From Mesomycoplasma lagogenitalium (lineage in GTDB: Bacteria > Bacillota_I > Bacilli_A > Mycoplasmatales > Metamycoplasmataceae), in contig NZ_CP122979.1 in NCBI RefSeq assembly GCF_029854295.1, positions 558,001 through 622,000 of the forward strand: DNA of 64,000 nt. Direction: 5' to 3'. This document shows, in pieces, positions 38,289-53,589 of the stretch. Under the pieces are notes generated by a model. That model did no database searches, was not told the origin of the DNA, and saw only the letters and a program-made list of their open reading frames with translations. Each line of letters opens with the position of its first letter. Position 1 is the first letter of the stretch. A program made the position numbers and the translations under genes.

Positions 38289-38998
38289 AAATACCTAATT
38301 CCTATTGAATTTTGCTTGAACAGGCAATTGAATATATAAAAAATAAAATTTATAAAAAAATTATTTATTTAAAACTATGTGATAAAACAATCACCAATTC
38401 CATTAATACCGGTTTAAATCCAAGAAATAATTTTAATTTAAATGATGAATCAAATGAAAAATTAGTAGCTTGATACATAACAACAAAAGATTATTCGGAA
38501 AACCAAGAAATAATATTTGATATTAATAAAACTGCTAAAATAACAGAAGCTGCTAGAAAATTAATTAATAAAAGAAGTAAATTAGAGAAAAATGATATTC
38601 TATTTTCTGGTATAGGAACAGTAGGAAAAGTTGCACTTGTTGATTTTGAACCTTATAATTTTGATATTAGCGAATCTACTTATGCAATTAAAATAAATCA
38701 AAATAATATAATACCAAAGTTTTTGATGCATTATTTAAGATCTTCAATAGTTCAAAATCAAATTTTTAAAGATTTAAAAGGTAGTACCTTAAAGGGTATT
38801 AGAAAAGTTCAACTAGAAAACTTATTAATTCCAATTATACCTCTAGAAATTCAAAATAAAATTGTTAATATTTTAGATAAATTTCAAAAGGCAATTGAAC
38901 ATTCAAAGGGGTTATTACCACAAGAAATTAAATTGAGAGAAAAGCAGTATGAATATTATTGTAATAAATTGCTTTTATTTGATGATAATCGATTTTAA
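38276..38998 (+). pseudogene. Third HsdS half-module, out of frame behind the GA tract
   Basis: This 240-residue open frame (from CAA 38276) reads [11 protein letters not shown], a linker, a third recognition domain (TGLNPRNNFNLNDESNEKLV onward), and conserved region 2 (IPLEIQNKIVNILDKFQKAI and QYEYYCNKLL). It has no start codon, ribosome site or promoter before the recognition domain. It would be translated only as an extension of hsdS2 after GA slippage, or after recombination. It contains TGA-Trp but no other damage, so it appears maintained. Confidence 0.75.
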
Positions 38999-39049
38999 AA
39001 AGAAAATTTAATAATGGCGGTTATGAAAAAGTATATATTTTTTAAAAAA

Positions 39050-39076
39050 ATCAGACTGGTTTTAATACAGTCTGAT
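39050..39076. terminator. Bidirectional terminator between hsdS and rpoC
   Basis: ATCAGACTG / CAGTCTGAT is a perfect 9-base stem with a 9-base loop, T-rich on both sides. It serves rpoC on the minus strand and the hsdS locus on the plus strand. Confidence 0.85.
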
Positions 39077-39092
39077 TTTATATTTAAATTAA

Positions 39093-43330
<4,238 letters not shown>

Positions 43331-43331
<1 letters not shown>

Positions 43332-46300
43332 TAATATTCACCATCCTCATCATTATAATCATCATAATCATTATTTTTTGATAAATATTCTTTAATAATA
43401 TCTGGAGAATATTCATCTTCAAGACTGATTTCATTTGAATCATATTGAATTTCTCTTTCAACCTCAGAAAAATCTGCTTCTTGATAATTTTCTTTTTTAT
43501 GAACTTCTAATTTAATTCCTAAACCTCTTAATTCATATGCTAAAACATTAAATGATTCAGGCATTCCTGGTTTTGGAATTCTTCCTCCCGTTGCTAAAAC
43601 ATTATAGAGAATATTTCTTCCTTGAATATTATCTGATTTATAAGTTAAAATTTCTTGTAAAACAGTAGTAGCACCAAACGCCTCTAGCGCTCATGTTTCC
43701 ATTTCTCCGAATCTTTGTCCACCATTTTGTGATTTACCACCAAGAGGTTGTTGAGTAATTAAAGAATAAGGACCAACACTACGAGCGTTCATTTTATCAT
43801 CAACCATATGTTGAAGTTTAAGCATATACATAACACCGACTGAAACTTCATTATCAAAAGGAATTCCTGTCATTCCATCATATAATTTAAATTTACCAGA
43901 AGTTGGTAAATTAGCTTCTTTTAAAACGCTTGTTATGTTATTATTTTTCACTCCATCAAATACTGGAGAAACGAATTTAACATTTAATTTTTTAGCAGCC
44001 ATTCCTAAATGAAGTTCTAGCACTTGACCAATATTCATCCTTGAAGGAACCCCTTGTGGATTTAATAAAATATCTACCGGTGTTCCATCTTCTAGATAAG
44101 GCATATCTTCTACTGGTAAAACTAAGGAAATAACACCTTTGTTTCCGTGGCGACCTGCCATTTTATCTCCGACTTTAATTTTTCTTTTTTGAGCTATAAA
44201 TACTTTAATAATTTTATCAATACCATCTTCTAAAACATCACCTTGAGCTCTTGATAAGATTTGAACATCAATAACAGTTCCTGAATCACCATTTTTAACT
44301 TTTAATGATGTATCTTTTTGATTAGATGCTTTATTTCCGAAAATAGCATTCATCAATTTTTCCTCTGGTGTAGGATTATCTTCCCCTTTAGGACTTGTTC
44401 TACCTACTAAAATATCTCCAGTACTTACTTCTGAACCGATACGAACAATACCGTTTTCATCTAAATGTCTTTTTGAACGAGTAGATGCATTGGGTATATC
44501 GTAAGTTAAAATATCATCTCCTGCTTTAGAAGCTCTAAATTGAATTGTTTGTTCTTCTATATGAATAGATGTATAAACATCATCTTTTACTAGTTTTTCA
44601 CTAATAATAATTGCATCTTCGTAATTAAATCCATTTCAAGTAGTAAATGCTACTAAAACGTTTTTTCCTAATGCTAGTTCCCCGTCTTTTGTTGATGGAC
44701 CATCACAAATTAAATCGCCAGCTTCAACAACATCTCCAACTTTAACAATTGGTTTTTGAGTAATAACTGTTCCTTGATTAGATCTTTCAAAAATTCTTAA
44801 ATTATAATTAGTAATTTCGCCTTTTTCTTGTTCTTGAATTTTAATTTGTTGTGAATCGACAAAAATTACTTTACCAGCTTTTTTTGCTCTTAAATTTGTT
44901 GCCGCATATTTTGCAACATCATATTCCACCCCGGTTCCAACTAGTGGCGCTTCTGAATCGATTAATGGAACTGCTTGTCTTTGCATATTAGCACCCATTA
45001 ATGCCCGATTAGCATCGTCATTTTCTAAAAATGGAATTGCACTTGAAGCGATTGATGTCATTTGTTTTGAAGCAACATCAATATAATCAACTTCTGTTGG
45101 TTTAACCATTAAATATTGATGATCTTTTCTAACTGTAATTAAATCACCGATTATTTTATTATTTTCATCAACTTCAATCGAAGATTGAGCAAAAGTAAAA
45201 CCATATTCTTGTACAGCGGTTAATCATTCAACTTTATCATAATTAATAATTCCATCTTCTACAGGATAATATGGTGCTTGAATAAATCCGTGTTTATCAA
45301 CCTTTGAATAAGATGCTAAATTTAAAATAAGTCCGATGTTTTGTCCCTCGGGTGTTTCAATTGGACAAATTCTTCCATAGTGAGTTGCATGAACATCCCG
45401 AACTTCGAATTGGGCTGTATCTCTATTAAGACCTCCAGGTCCTAATGATGTAACTCTTCTTTTATTTGCTATTTCTGCAAGCGGATTAATTTGATCCATG
45501 AATTGCGATAATTTTGAAGTGTTAAAAAATGATTTAAATTGATTATAAATCGGTTTGTTATTAGTGATTGTTTTAGGATTAATTTTTTCCAATTCTTTTG
45601 AAGAAAGTTTTTCTTTAGCGTGTTTTTCTAATTTGGTTAATCCAATTAAAAATTGATTTTGTAATAATTCACCAACTCCAACAACCCTTTTATTTACAAG
45701 TGAATCTGGATCATCTTCTTTTCCTAAATTATCTATTAAATTAAAATAGTATGAAACTGTTGCGATTAAATCGGAAATTAATAAATGCATTTCAGTTGAT
45801 GTTGGATCATTTGCAATAACTAAAATTGGTTCTTTGTTTAATTCTAGTGATTTTTTATTTGGTCACACTTTTACCATTACAACTTTATTTCTATTAATTA
45901 AATTTTTATGAGCTTCAAGTTGTTTTCCATAAACTTCCGGTGTTATATCCGGAATTTCTGTTGTTGGTAAAATTTCATTATCAAATTGTCTTTGAATTTT
46001 TAAAGCAATTTTTGGAGTAATAAAAGTACCTTTTTTAAATAATACTTCTCCGTTAACAGAAACTAAATCTTGTGCTAGATAAGTTTCTAAAATTCTTTCT
46101 ACTAAATTTAACTTTCTATTTAGCATATATCTACCAGTTTTTGAAAGATTATATCTACGATCGTTAAATAAAGTTAGAGGAATTAAATTAGCAACGGCAT
46201 CATCGGTGATTCTATCTCCTTTTCTAATGATACGATAAATGGTTTCAAGATTTTCTTTACTTGAATCAACTTTTTCCTTTTTAAGCGATTCTTGTAAAAC

Positions 46301-46975
46301 TTCAGAATTACCAAATAAAGTGGTAAAAGTTTCTTTTTTCAAACCTAGACCATTTAAAAATGTTACTAATGGAATGTTTTTATGTTTATCAATTCTTATT
46401 TTTACTGTATCTGTTGAATTACCAGTAACTCTATGAAAAATTTCAATTCATGAACCTAATTGTGGTAAAATTTCAACTTTGTTAAATAAATCATCTGCTT
46501 GTTTGTTACGCACATTTTTACCAAAATAAGCTCCTGCTGATCTGATTAATTGAGCTACAATAACTTTTTCTGAACCATTTATAATAAATGTTCCACCACT
46601 TGTCATTAAAGGAACTTCACCATATAAAACTTCTTTATCGTCTAATTCCCCAGTTTCTACTGTATGTTTTCTTAAAAGGGCATAAATTTTTCCAACATAT
46701 GATGTCCCTTTTTGCTTTGCTTCTTTTATTGCATTAAATTCATTTTCAGGAACATCAACTCTCACTGTGCCTGGAACATATTGAATTTCAATTTTTCCAT
46801 TTGTTGAAATTATTGGATAAATTTTATTTAACGATTCTTCAATTCCCTCTTTTAAAAATCATTCAAAAGATTCTCTCTGTGGTTCTAAAAAATCTGGTGT
46901 CTCTAATGTTACTTTAGTTTTTGAATAATCTCTTCTTTCCGAAGAATGACCGAATTTTCTTATTTTATATGACAT
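43331..46975 (-). CDS. rpoB: RNA polymerase beta subunit
   Basis: This 1,214-residue subunit is the rifampicin target. The rif region reads [20 protein letters not shown] then [19 protein letters not shown]. The later catalytic motifs [24 protein letters not shown] and [15 protein letters not shown] are intact. In the rif pocket, [20 protein letters not shown] has Asn where many bacteria have Thr or Ser (DQxNPL). The start follows AAAGGAG, and an extended -10 box TGGTATAAT lies 31 bases upstream. It is co-transcribed with rpoC. Confidence 0.97.
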
Positions 46976-47006
46976 TTTTCTCCTTTTTCTTTCGTAAATG
47001 ATATGA

Positions 47007-47012
47007 ATTATA
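47007..47012 (-). promoter_or_regulatory. rpoBC promoter (-10)
   Basis: TATAAT is preceded by TTGG (an extended -10 of TG type), 31 bases upstream of the rpoB ATG. Confidence 0.6.
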
Positions 47013-47037
47013 CCAAATTTTTATTAAATAAAAATAA

Positions 47038-47074
47038 AAAAACAAACTAGATTTAAATAATCTAGCATTTTGTT
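47038..47074 (-). terminator. Terminator after rplU-rpmA
   Basis: CTAGATT / AATCTAG forms the core stem, extended by AAACAAA / TTTGTTT arms, with a T run on the minus strand. Confidence 0.7.
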
Positions 47075-47084
47075 TTTTTAAAAA

Positions 47085-47342
47085 TTAATTTTTTGTTTCG
47101 TAAACAGAAGCAAATTTTCTATTTCTTCTTGTTTCGAATTTTACATATCCATCAATGAGTGAATAAAGTGTATCATCGTTACCACGACCAACATTGTTTC
47201 CTGGGAAAATCTTTGTTCCTCTTTGTCTAACAATAATCGCTCCTGCACTCGCTAATTGACCATCACTTAATTTAACTCCTAGACGTCTACCTATAGAATC
47301 TCTACCGTTTCTGGTTGATCCAGCTGCTTTGGTTTTTGCCAT
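47085..47342 (-). CDS. rpmA: Ribosomal protein L27
   Basis: This 85-residue protein sits at the peptidyl-transferase centre of the large subunit. The sequence [21 protein letters not shown] and [18 protein letters not shown] is diagnostic. The N-terminus starts directly at MAKTKAAGS, without the cleavable N-terminal extension of some Firmicutes. It follows rplU by six bases in the usual rplU-rpmA pair. Confidence 0.97.
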   Translation of the reverse strand: MAKTKAAGSTRNGRDSIGRRLGVKLSDGQLASAGAIIVRQRGTKIFPGNNVGRGNDDTLYSLIDGYVKFETRRNRKFASVYETKN

Positions 47343-47348
47343 TTTAAA

Positions 47349-47648
47349 TTATCCTTTCAATTCTGTTATTTTTACACGAGTATATGGTTGACGATGACCC
47401 AATTTTCTTTTATGTGTAGATTTTGCATTGTGACGATAAACAACGATTTTCTTTGCTTTTCCTTGTTTTTCTACAATACCTTCAACTACAGCACCTTTAA
47501 CAAATGGTGTTCCAACTTTTTTATCAACTACAAGAACTTCGGAAAATGAAACTTTTTCACCTTCTTTTGCATCAATTTTTTCAATAAAAATTGTATCTCC
47601 TTGCTTAACAATAAGTTGTTTTCCACCTGTTTTAATTACTGCAAACAT
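47349..47648 (-). CDS. rplU: Ribosomal protein L21
   Basis: This 99-residue large-subunit protein starts MFAVIKTGGKQLIVKQGD and ends with HKRKLGHRQPYTRVKIT, both standard for L21. The start at 47648 is chosen over an upstream in-frame Met because AAGGAGG sits just before it and the family begins at FAVI. It is the first gene of the rplU-rpmA unit. Confidence 0.97.
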   Translation of the reverse strand: MFAVIKTGGKQLIVKQGDTIFIEKIDAKEGEKVSFSEVLVVDKKVGTPFVKGAVVEGIVEKQGKAKKIVVYRHNAKSTHKRKLGHRQPYTRVKITELKG

Positions 47649-47649
47649 T

Positions 47650-47725
47650 ACGTCCTCCTTATAGTGGCTCATCCTTAAGGCGCATTTCTGCTTGTAAGCC
47701 TTTTTGGAATGGTTACATTAGGTAA
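47650..47725 (-). promoter_or_regulatory. Possible L21 leader
   Basis: The region before rplU is unusually GC-rich for this genome and can form short GGC/GCC and AAGGC/GCCTT helices just before the ribosome site. This position is where L21 leader RNAs are found in Gram-positive bacteria. I cannot confirm the fold without a covariance search. Confidence 0.35.
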
Positions 47726-47755
47726 CTTTTAAATTATATAACATTTTAAAAATTA

Positions 47756-49228
47756 TTAAAGTTTTTTCTCATTTTTTTCTAAAATGATAATTTGAAAGGG
47801 TTTTAGTTCTTTTATTTTAGTATTATTAATGTTTTCTGAATTATAACTATCATATTTCACAACAAAATTTTTACCGACTATATTATGTAAAAATTTTTTA
47901 TTTTTATTAGAAAAGTTTAAATAAATCATATGAGATTCAAAATTATTTAACTTAATTTTAAATACATCAGGATAAAAGTACATTGAAAAAATAATTTTTT
48001 TAGAAATAGAATAATTAGTAAAATACATTTTTTTAAAATATAATAAATTTTTAACTCATCATCAAACTGAATTTTTATTTTTATAATTTTCTAAAAGATT
48101 ATTTTTTAAATAATTTTTAGGAGTTAAATAATAACTAATTTCTTTTTCGTTTAATCCCATCGCTTTATTGCTATTTCAGGCAAAATTAACTTTATTATTT
48201 TCTTGAGAAATTTCTGGATGAATTTTTTTATTTTTTACATCTGAATTTAAAATATTTTCTTGTCCTATTTCATCGCCTTGTACAAGATAGAAATTACTGT
48301 CAAATAAAATGAAAAATCCTAAAATAAATTTCTGTAAATACTCTAGTGTTCCTTGTTTTTTTGATAATCTAGAAGCGATTTTTCCATATTCTCAGTTGTT
48401 AAAAATAAAAGTTGAATAATCTTTAGAAAGATTTTGCATTTTTAGAGCAAATTTAAGCATTTTCAATCAATTGTATTTTTTAATTTCAATTTTAAAGTCT
48501 TGATCATTCAATCAAAATTCACTAAAATAATCAAAGATAAATTCATCAAACTTTAATAAATTGAGTTGCTCTGTATTTTGTTGATAAAAAGTTTTATAGT
48601 CTAAAATGGCAATTAAATTAATATCACTAATATTTTCCTTTATTTTTTCCATTAAACTATTAATAACTAAATGCGAACTTTCATCAATAGAAAGTTTTGG
48701 AAAATTTACTTTGTATATATTTTTAAAAATAATCCCATCAATTTTTAAAAAATTATAAAATTTAATTATTTCTAAAAATTTTTCAATTTTACTTTGAACC
48801 ATTCACTCAACATCAATAACTTTAGTTACATCTTGATTTTCCATTTGAATAGTTTCATCTTTTATTTTTAATTCATTTTCGCTAACATCATTTTTTAAAA
48901 TAGTTTGCAAATTTTCAAATTGTTTAAAGTAAGAATCTGCTTTATCAAAATCAAAAATCATATTAATTTTAATATCTTTCATTTTTAAAAGCTGAACCAT
49001 TTTTTTAAAATCGTCAATTGATCCATAATGTTTTTGGATAAAACTTCTTGGCTTTAATTCCTCATAGTTTTCTAAAATTGAAGGAAAAACTAGATTATCA
49101 ATTTCTAATTCTTTAAAATATAGATGTTTTTCAGCAATTCCTAAATAATCACCAACTCCTGATGAATTAGAATCATAAAAATATCGAGGAAAAATTTCAT
49201 AATAAACTTTTCGAACATTTTTTTTCAT
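47756..49228 (-). CDS. Alpha-amylase-family (GH13) protein, probably catalytically inactive
   Basis: This 490-residue protein has the GH13 barrel layout. It opens with VRKVYYEIFPRYFYDSNSSG and GDYLGI, and later has FYLVQGDEIGQEN, as in oligo-glucosidases and neopullulanases. The four catalytic blocks are degraded. Block I reads INMIFDFDKAD, block II reads DGIIFKN in place of GFRxD, the acid block reads AILDYKT, and block IV reads FIFNNWE in place of NHD. Both catalytic carboxylates therefore seem lost. The frame is intact, which argues for a retained non-enzymatic role such as binding. The ATG lies 2 bases after the holA stop with AAAGGAT upstream, so the two are co-transcribed. Confidence 0.75.
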
Positions 49229-49230
49229 AA

Positions 49231-50178
49231 TTATCCTTTCCATTTTAAAAATTTGTATAAAAACGCTTCAAAAGCATTTTTTTCATCCAGTATACCTGCT
49301 TTAATTTCATAATCGATATTCGCAAGTTCTTCTATTCATTTTTTAATGCTACTAATTCCTACTTTTTTTATAAATATATGAGCTTTTTTAATTCTGAAAA
49401 TATGTAATGAATATTCTTTTGAAATTTCTAAATCGTTTTTCTTTTCTTTTAATAAACTATCAACTATAAAGCAATCGTTAAAAAATGAAAAAATTTGTGA
49501 AATTAAAACATTTATGGATTGACCCATTGAAACATTTTTTTTATATAAAAATAAAATTCTTTCAAAATTCATTTCGCTAATTGCATCAATAAATGCAAAA
49601 TCATTTTCTTGGAAATTATTCATAACTAATGCATCAATTGTTGACAAATTAATTGTAGGATTATAACTAATGAGTTTATCAATTTCTTTAGTGATAAAGT
49701 ATAAATCATTTGGTAATAGTGTCGAAAGTTTTATTGCATCAATTTCCGAAATAAAACCATTTTTAGATTTGACAATTTTCATTATGTATTTGTAAATTTC
49801 ATTATTTTTAATGCTCAAAAATTCTTGTGTTTGAGCATTTTTTAATAAATAATTTCTTAGTAAATTTTTTTTATTTTTATTAATATTTTCTTCTGTTTTT
49901 TCTATAAAAATAAACTTTTTATCATTATGGTTATTTTTATTTAAAAAATCAATAATTAAATTTAATTTTTCCTCTTTTTCTTTTAGCAATAAATTATCAA
50001 TTTTAACAATTATTAATTCTTTACTACTAAAAAGATTATTATTTTCAATATTACTTAAAAACGAGATAAAATCACTATTTTCGTTAACATTAACAATTTG
50101 ATAATCGCTAAATTTTTTAGCGATTCTTTTTATTTCTTGTTGAATTAAAAAATCTTCATTTCCATATAAAAAAAACAT
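49231..50178 (-). CDS. holA: DNA polymerase III, delta subunit
   Basis: This 315-residue clamp-loader subunit opens the beta sliding clamp. The N-terminus MFFLYGNEDFLIQQEIKRI and the central LLPNDLYFITKEIDKLISY fit the HolA family, which has low identity overall. The C-terminal helical collar ends WKG. A TATAAT box six bases before the ATG suggests a leaderless mRNA. It is followed within 2 bases by the GH13-like gene. DnaX and HolB, its partners, are encoded just upstream in the next operon. Confidence 0.85.
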
Positions 50179-50184
50179 AATTTA

Positions 50185-50190
50185 ATTATA
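50185..50190 (-). promoter_or_regulatory. Leaderless promoter of holA
   Basis: TATAAT lies six bases before the ATG at 50178, with no ribosome site. Confidence 0.55.
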
Positions 50191-50252
50191 TAACATTTTA
50201 AGTTTATAAATAATTATTTAGCTATTTTAAAATTTATTGTTTTTAAATTAAT

Positions 50253-50276
50253 AAAACCCTCTAATTAGAGGGTTAT
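50253..50276 (-). terminator. Terminator after rsmI
   Basis: A perfect palindrome with arms AACCCTCTAA / TTAGAGGGTT has a T run on the minus strand. It closes the dnaX-to-rsmI operon. The stretch between it and rsmI (about 50277-50425) shows only a 25-codon frame without a start. Confidence 0.7.
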
Positions 50277-50425
50277 TTATAATAATAATTTTTATAGTGT
50301 GTAATTTTTATTGTTCTTTATTTTCTAGTAAACTAGTATCTGGTTTATTATTTTTAAATCAAAATAAAATTAAATATATAAAATATTAAAATAATCAATA
50401 TTTACTTTTACCTAATTTATGTTAT

Positions 50426-51145
50426 TTAAAATTTTGAAAATTTTTGATATTTATTCACTTTTTCTTTTTTAATTTTTTCGTTTTCATATTTAAAACATAA
50501 AGTATATTCGCCTTTAATGGATTCGGGAAGTTGTTCTAAAATTTCTTTTGCATTTCCATAATAATGCTTTTCATAAAGTTTTGTAATTTCTTTAGATAGA
50601 AAAATTTTTATTTTTTCTTTAAATACTAATTCCAGATCATTAATTGTTGCAATTAATTTATGTGGCGAAACATAAATTATATAAATTCCTTCATTTAATT
50701 CTTTTAATTGCTTAATTCTTTGTGAACTTTTATCCTTTAAAAAACCTAAAAAAGTAAAAGAACCTTCAAACGGTGAAATAACAAACGAAGACACAAAAGC
50801 CGTTGGACCTGGAATTATTTCTAAATTAATTTTTAGTTCATTACACTTTTTAATTAAAGAAAACCCTGGATCTGAAATTTTCGGCATTCCTGCATCGGAA
50901 ATTAATGCTATTTTATGTCCTGAATTAAAATATTCTATTATTTTATTTGTAATCTCTTTTTCATTAAATTTATGATAAGAAATTAATTTTTTATCCTTAA
51001 TGTCGTAATGAGAAAGAAGCTTGAAACTAACTCTAGTATCTTCACACAAAATTATGTCAACTTCTTTAAGTGTTTCCAAGGCTCTTAAACTAATATCTTT
51101 TAAATTTCCAATCGGAGTTCCGATTACAAAAATTTTATTATTCAT
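50426..51145 (-). CDS. rsmI: 16S rRNA C1402 ribose 2'-O-methyltransferase
   Basis: This 239-residue tetrapyrrole-methylase-fold enzyme modifies C1402 in the ribosomal decoding centre, using SAM. The N-terminus IFVIGTPIGNLKDISLRAL, then CEDTRVS, SYHKFNE, ISDAGMPKISDPGF and IPGPTAFVSSFVIS are all diagnostic. The start at 51145 has GAGG upstream and overlaps the holB end by 8 bases. It is the last gene of the dnaX operon. Confidence 0.96.
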   Translation of the reverse strand: MNNKIFVIGTPIGNLKDISLRALETLKEVDIILCEDTRVSFKLLSHYDIKDKKLISYHKFNEKEITNKIIEYFNSGHKIALISDAGMPKISDPGFSLIKKCNELKINLEIIPGPTAFVSSFVISPFEGSFTFLGFLKDKSSQRIKQLKELNEGIYIIYVSPHKLIATINDLELVFKEKIKIFLSKEITKLYEKHYYGNAKEILEQLPESIKGEYTLCFKYENEKIKKEKVNKYQKFSKF

Positions 51146-52040
51146 TAATTTCCTCAACAATATTATTTATTTTTACTAAAAGAGCTGATTTTTGCAATTT
51201 AAAATTAATATTATATTCACACTTTTTTTCAAATTCATTAATAGCAACTAAGATTTTTGCAATTTTATGATTAGTTAAATAAGTTTTTTTCATAATAAAA
51301 CTATAAGCTTTTTTAGGAAGGTAAATGTTTTGATTAAATAATTTTTCAGTAAGAAAAATTGAAATTAGTTTTAAAAAGATTTCATTATTGTCATAAGTTC
51401 AGTTTTTTATTAAAAAATTATTTAAATAAAATCATTTTTCCTTTTCTATTGCATTAATAAAATCATTAATATTATTTTTATATTGCTCAAAATTTTGTTC
51501 GTTAAATTCCAATCCATAATTAGATAATTTTATAATTAAATTTTGATATTTATCAAAATTATTTTTTATTAACATTTCATTAAGGTGTTTTTCCAGCTTA
51601 GTAAAATTATTGCAATTTATTACAAATGAACGAGAAATAATTGTTTTTATTACTCTTTTAATATTTTTGGTTGTCATTATTATTAGCGTATTAGAAAAGG
51701 GTTCTTCAATTGTTTTTAATAAAGCATTGATTGCGTTGATGTGAGCTTTATCAATATCAAAAATAATAAATAGTTTAAAATCATTTTCATTAAAATTTGT
51801 AAATGAATTTTTTTTAATTATTAATTCAATATTTTCTTTTGTTAATTGAACATTTGTCCCATCAATAACAAAAGCATTGTTTTTTAATTTTTCAACACTA
51901 TCAATCAAATGACCTTTGGCTTTTGAACAAAGAAAAAATAAAATTTCAAATAATTGCTCATCACTATAAGAACTTAATAATCAAGAATGAAAAAATTTTT
52001 GGTTTTTAAAAACATTTTCAATTATTTTTTTGGATTCCAT
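51138..52040 (-). CDS. holB: DNA polymerase III, delta' subunit
   Basis: This 300-residue clamp-loader subunit belongs to the AAA+ fold. FFHSWLLSS (about 16-24) corresponds to the HAYLF motif. IIFDIDKAHINAINALLKTIEEP (about 93-115) is the signature region, with degenerate Walker B. SRSFVINC corresponds to the SRC region. As usual for delta', the P-loop is not functional. The start lies 7 bases after the tmk stop. Neighbours dnaX, recR and tmk match the common Firmicutes order. Confidence 0.88.
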
Positions 52041-52047
52041 ATAGTTT

Positions 52048-52701
52048 TTAATATATTGCCTTTTTTTCTATTTTTTTACTTAAAATTTCATCAATTTTTT
52101 CTTGCACTTTTTTAAATACCTTATCAGGAGTTAATGAAGCATCAATACTAATAAAACGTTTGTGGTATTTTTTTGCCATTTTTTCATATTGATCATAAAT
52201 TTTTTGAAAATAATCAGTGGATTTTTTTTCAATTCGATCATCATTGTGATTAATTTGAGCAATTAATCTTTTTCTAGATTCTTCTGGAGTTAATTTTAAT
52301 AAAAAAGTATAATTTGGCTCTGTTTTGTCGGTGGCAATTTCATTTATTTGCTCCACTTTATCAGAACCAACACCGCCAGCCGCTCCTTGATAAGCGATGG
52401 ATGAATCAATATAACGATCACAAATAACAATTTTATTATTTTTTAAACTAGGTCAAACTACTTTTTCTAAATGGATTCTTCTAGATGCGGCAAATAAAAG
52501 TGTTTCTGCCATTGCTGAAATGTCATTTTTACTATCTAAAATTATTTCACGAATTTTTTCCGATTCTTTAACCGATTCTCCTCCCGGTTCGCGGGTAAAG
52601 ACAAAATTTTTTTCTGGATATTTTTTTTCTAAATATTCTTTAAGCATTTTAATTATTGTTGATTTGCCGCAACCATCTAATCCTTCAAAAGTTATAAACA
52701 T
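52048..52701 (-). CDS. tmk: Thymidylate kinase
   Basis: This 217-residue kinase makes dTDP from dTMP. The P-loop is FEGLDGCGKST (about 4-14). FTREPGGESVKESEKIREI carries the DR-type substrate motif. CDRYIDSSIAYQG is the dTMP-binding DRY motif. The RIE segment (NDDRIEKKSTDYF) is the lid. Its ATG overlaps the recR stop by one base. Confidence 0.96.
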
Positions 52702-53276
52702 TATTTAATTTCCTTTCTATTGTCTATTGATTCTTTTATAGAAAATTCATCCATATAATCAATTGATGAACCAATTGGAATTCCAAAGCTGATTTTTGAA
52801 ATTTTCTTGTTTGTTTTTTCTAATAAAATTTTAGCTAAATAATTAGTAAAAGTAAGTCCTTCCATTGTTGGAGAAAATGAAATAATAATTTCAGAAAATT
52901 CTTGGATTCTTTTTAATAAATTTTCAAGATTTTGATTTAATTCTTCTCTATTTTTATAATCAAAAATAAAATATTTTCCGTCAAAAATTTTATTATTTTC
53001 CATTTTTATAACATCATTATTGCTTTCTATTAATAATAACTTTTTAGTTCTTGATACATCTAAACAAATGTCACATTGTATATTTTTTGTAATAAAATTA
53101 CAGGTAATGCATTTATTAAGATTTTGATTAACTGTTTTCATTGAATTTATTAGTTCATTTAAAGTTTGGTAATCTAAATTTAAAATATAAAAAGCAACTT
53201 TTTCAGATTGCTTTTTAGTAATACCTGGAATTTTCTTTAAACTTTCAATTAATTTTTCAAATTCCGGTCCAAACAT
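52701..53276 (-). CDS. recR: Recombination mediator RecR
   Basis: This 191-residue DNA-gap repair protein acts with RecO to load RecA. A helix-hairpin-helix near IPGITKKQSEKVAFYIL, a zinc finger CITC...CDIC (about 57-71), and a Toprim domain (LLIESNNDVIKMEN, then ISFSPTMEGLTFTNYLA) are in order. The length is normal. It is flanked by ybaB, directly adjacent, and tmk. Confidence 0.95.
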   Translation of the reverse strand: MFGPEFEKLIESLKKIPGITKKQSEKVAFYILNLDYQTLNELINSMKTVNQNLNKCITCNFITKNIQCDICLDVSRTKKLLLIESNNDVIKMENNKIFDGKYFIFDYKNREELNQNLENLLKRIQEFSEIIISFSPTMEGLTFTNYLAKILLEKTNKKISKISFGIPIGSSIDYMDEFSIKESIDNRKEIK

Positions 53277-53558
53277 TTATATTCCCATACCCTTTGGCAT
53301 TAGTTCATCGTGTTTTTTATCTAATTCTTTTATTGCTTCATTAATTGTTAAAATTATAATATCTTCTAACATTTCCTTATCATCAGGATCAACCAAAACT
53401 TCATTTATTTCAATTGATTTAATTTGACGATTGCCCAAAACAACAAGTTTAACACCTTGCTTTTCAAATGTAAATTCTGTTGAATTTAATTTATCTTGTT
53501 TATTTGCGATTTCTTGTTGCATTTTTTTAGCTTGTTTCATCATTTCTTGTATATTCAT
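53277..53558 (-). CDS. Nucleoid-associated protein, YbaB/EbfC family
   Basis: This 93-residue DNA-binding dimer is almost always found between dnaX and recR. NIQEMMKQAKKMQQEIANKQ forms the N-terminal helix, and GNRQIKSIEINEVLVDPDD is the beta core. It starts 31 bases after the dnaX stop and abuts recR with no gap. Confidence 0.94.
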   Translation of the reverse strand: MNIQEMMKQAKKMQQEIANKQDKLNSTEFTFEKQGVKLVVLGNRQIKSIEINEVLVDPDDKEMLEDIIILTINEAIKELDKKHDELMPKGMGI

Positions 53559-53589
53559 AATTAACCTCTTTTCTTTTTAATTATATTAT

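Noticed and set aside
38276-38998. Third hsdS module as an independent gene
   Set aside because: There is no start codon with a promoter or ribosome site before the recognition domain, so it was listed as an out-of-frame module.
50300-50400. Small membrane peptide (about 25 codons, minus strand) between rsmI and its terminator
   Set aside because: It reads YFIYLILFWFKNNKPD but has no start codon or ribosome site; too little to call a gene.
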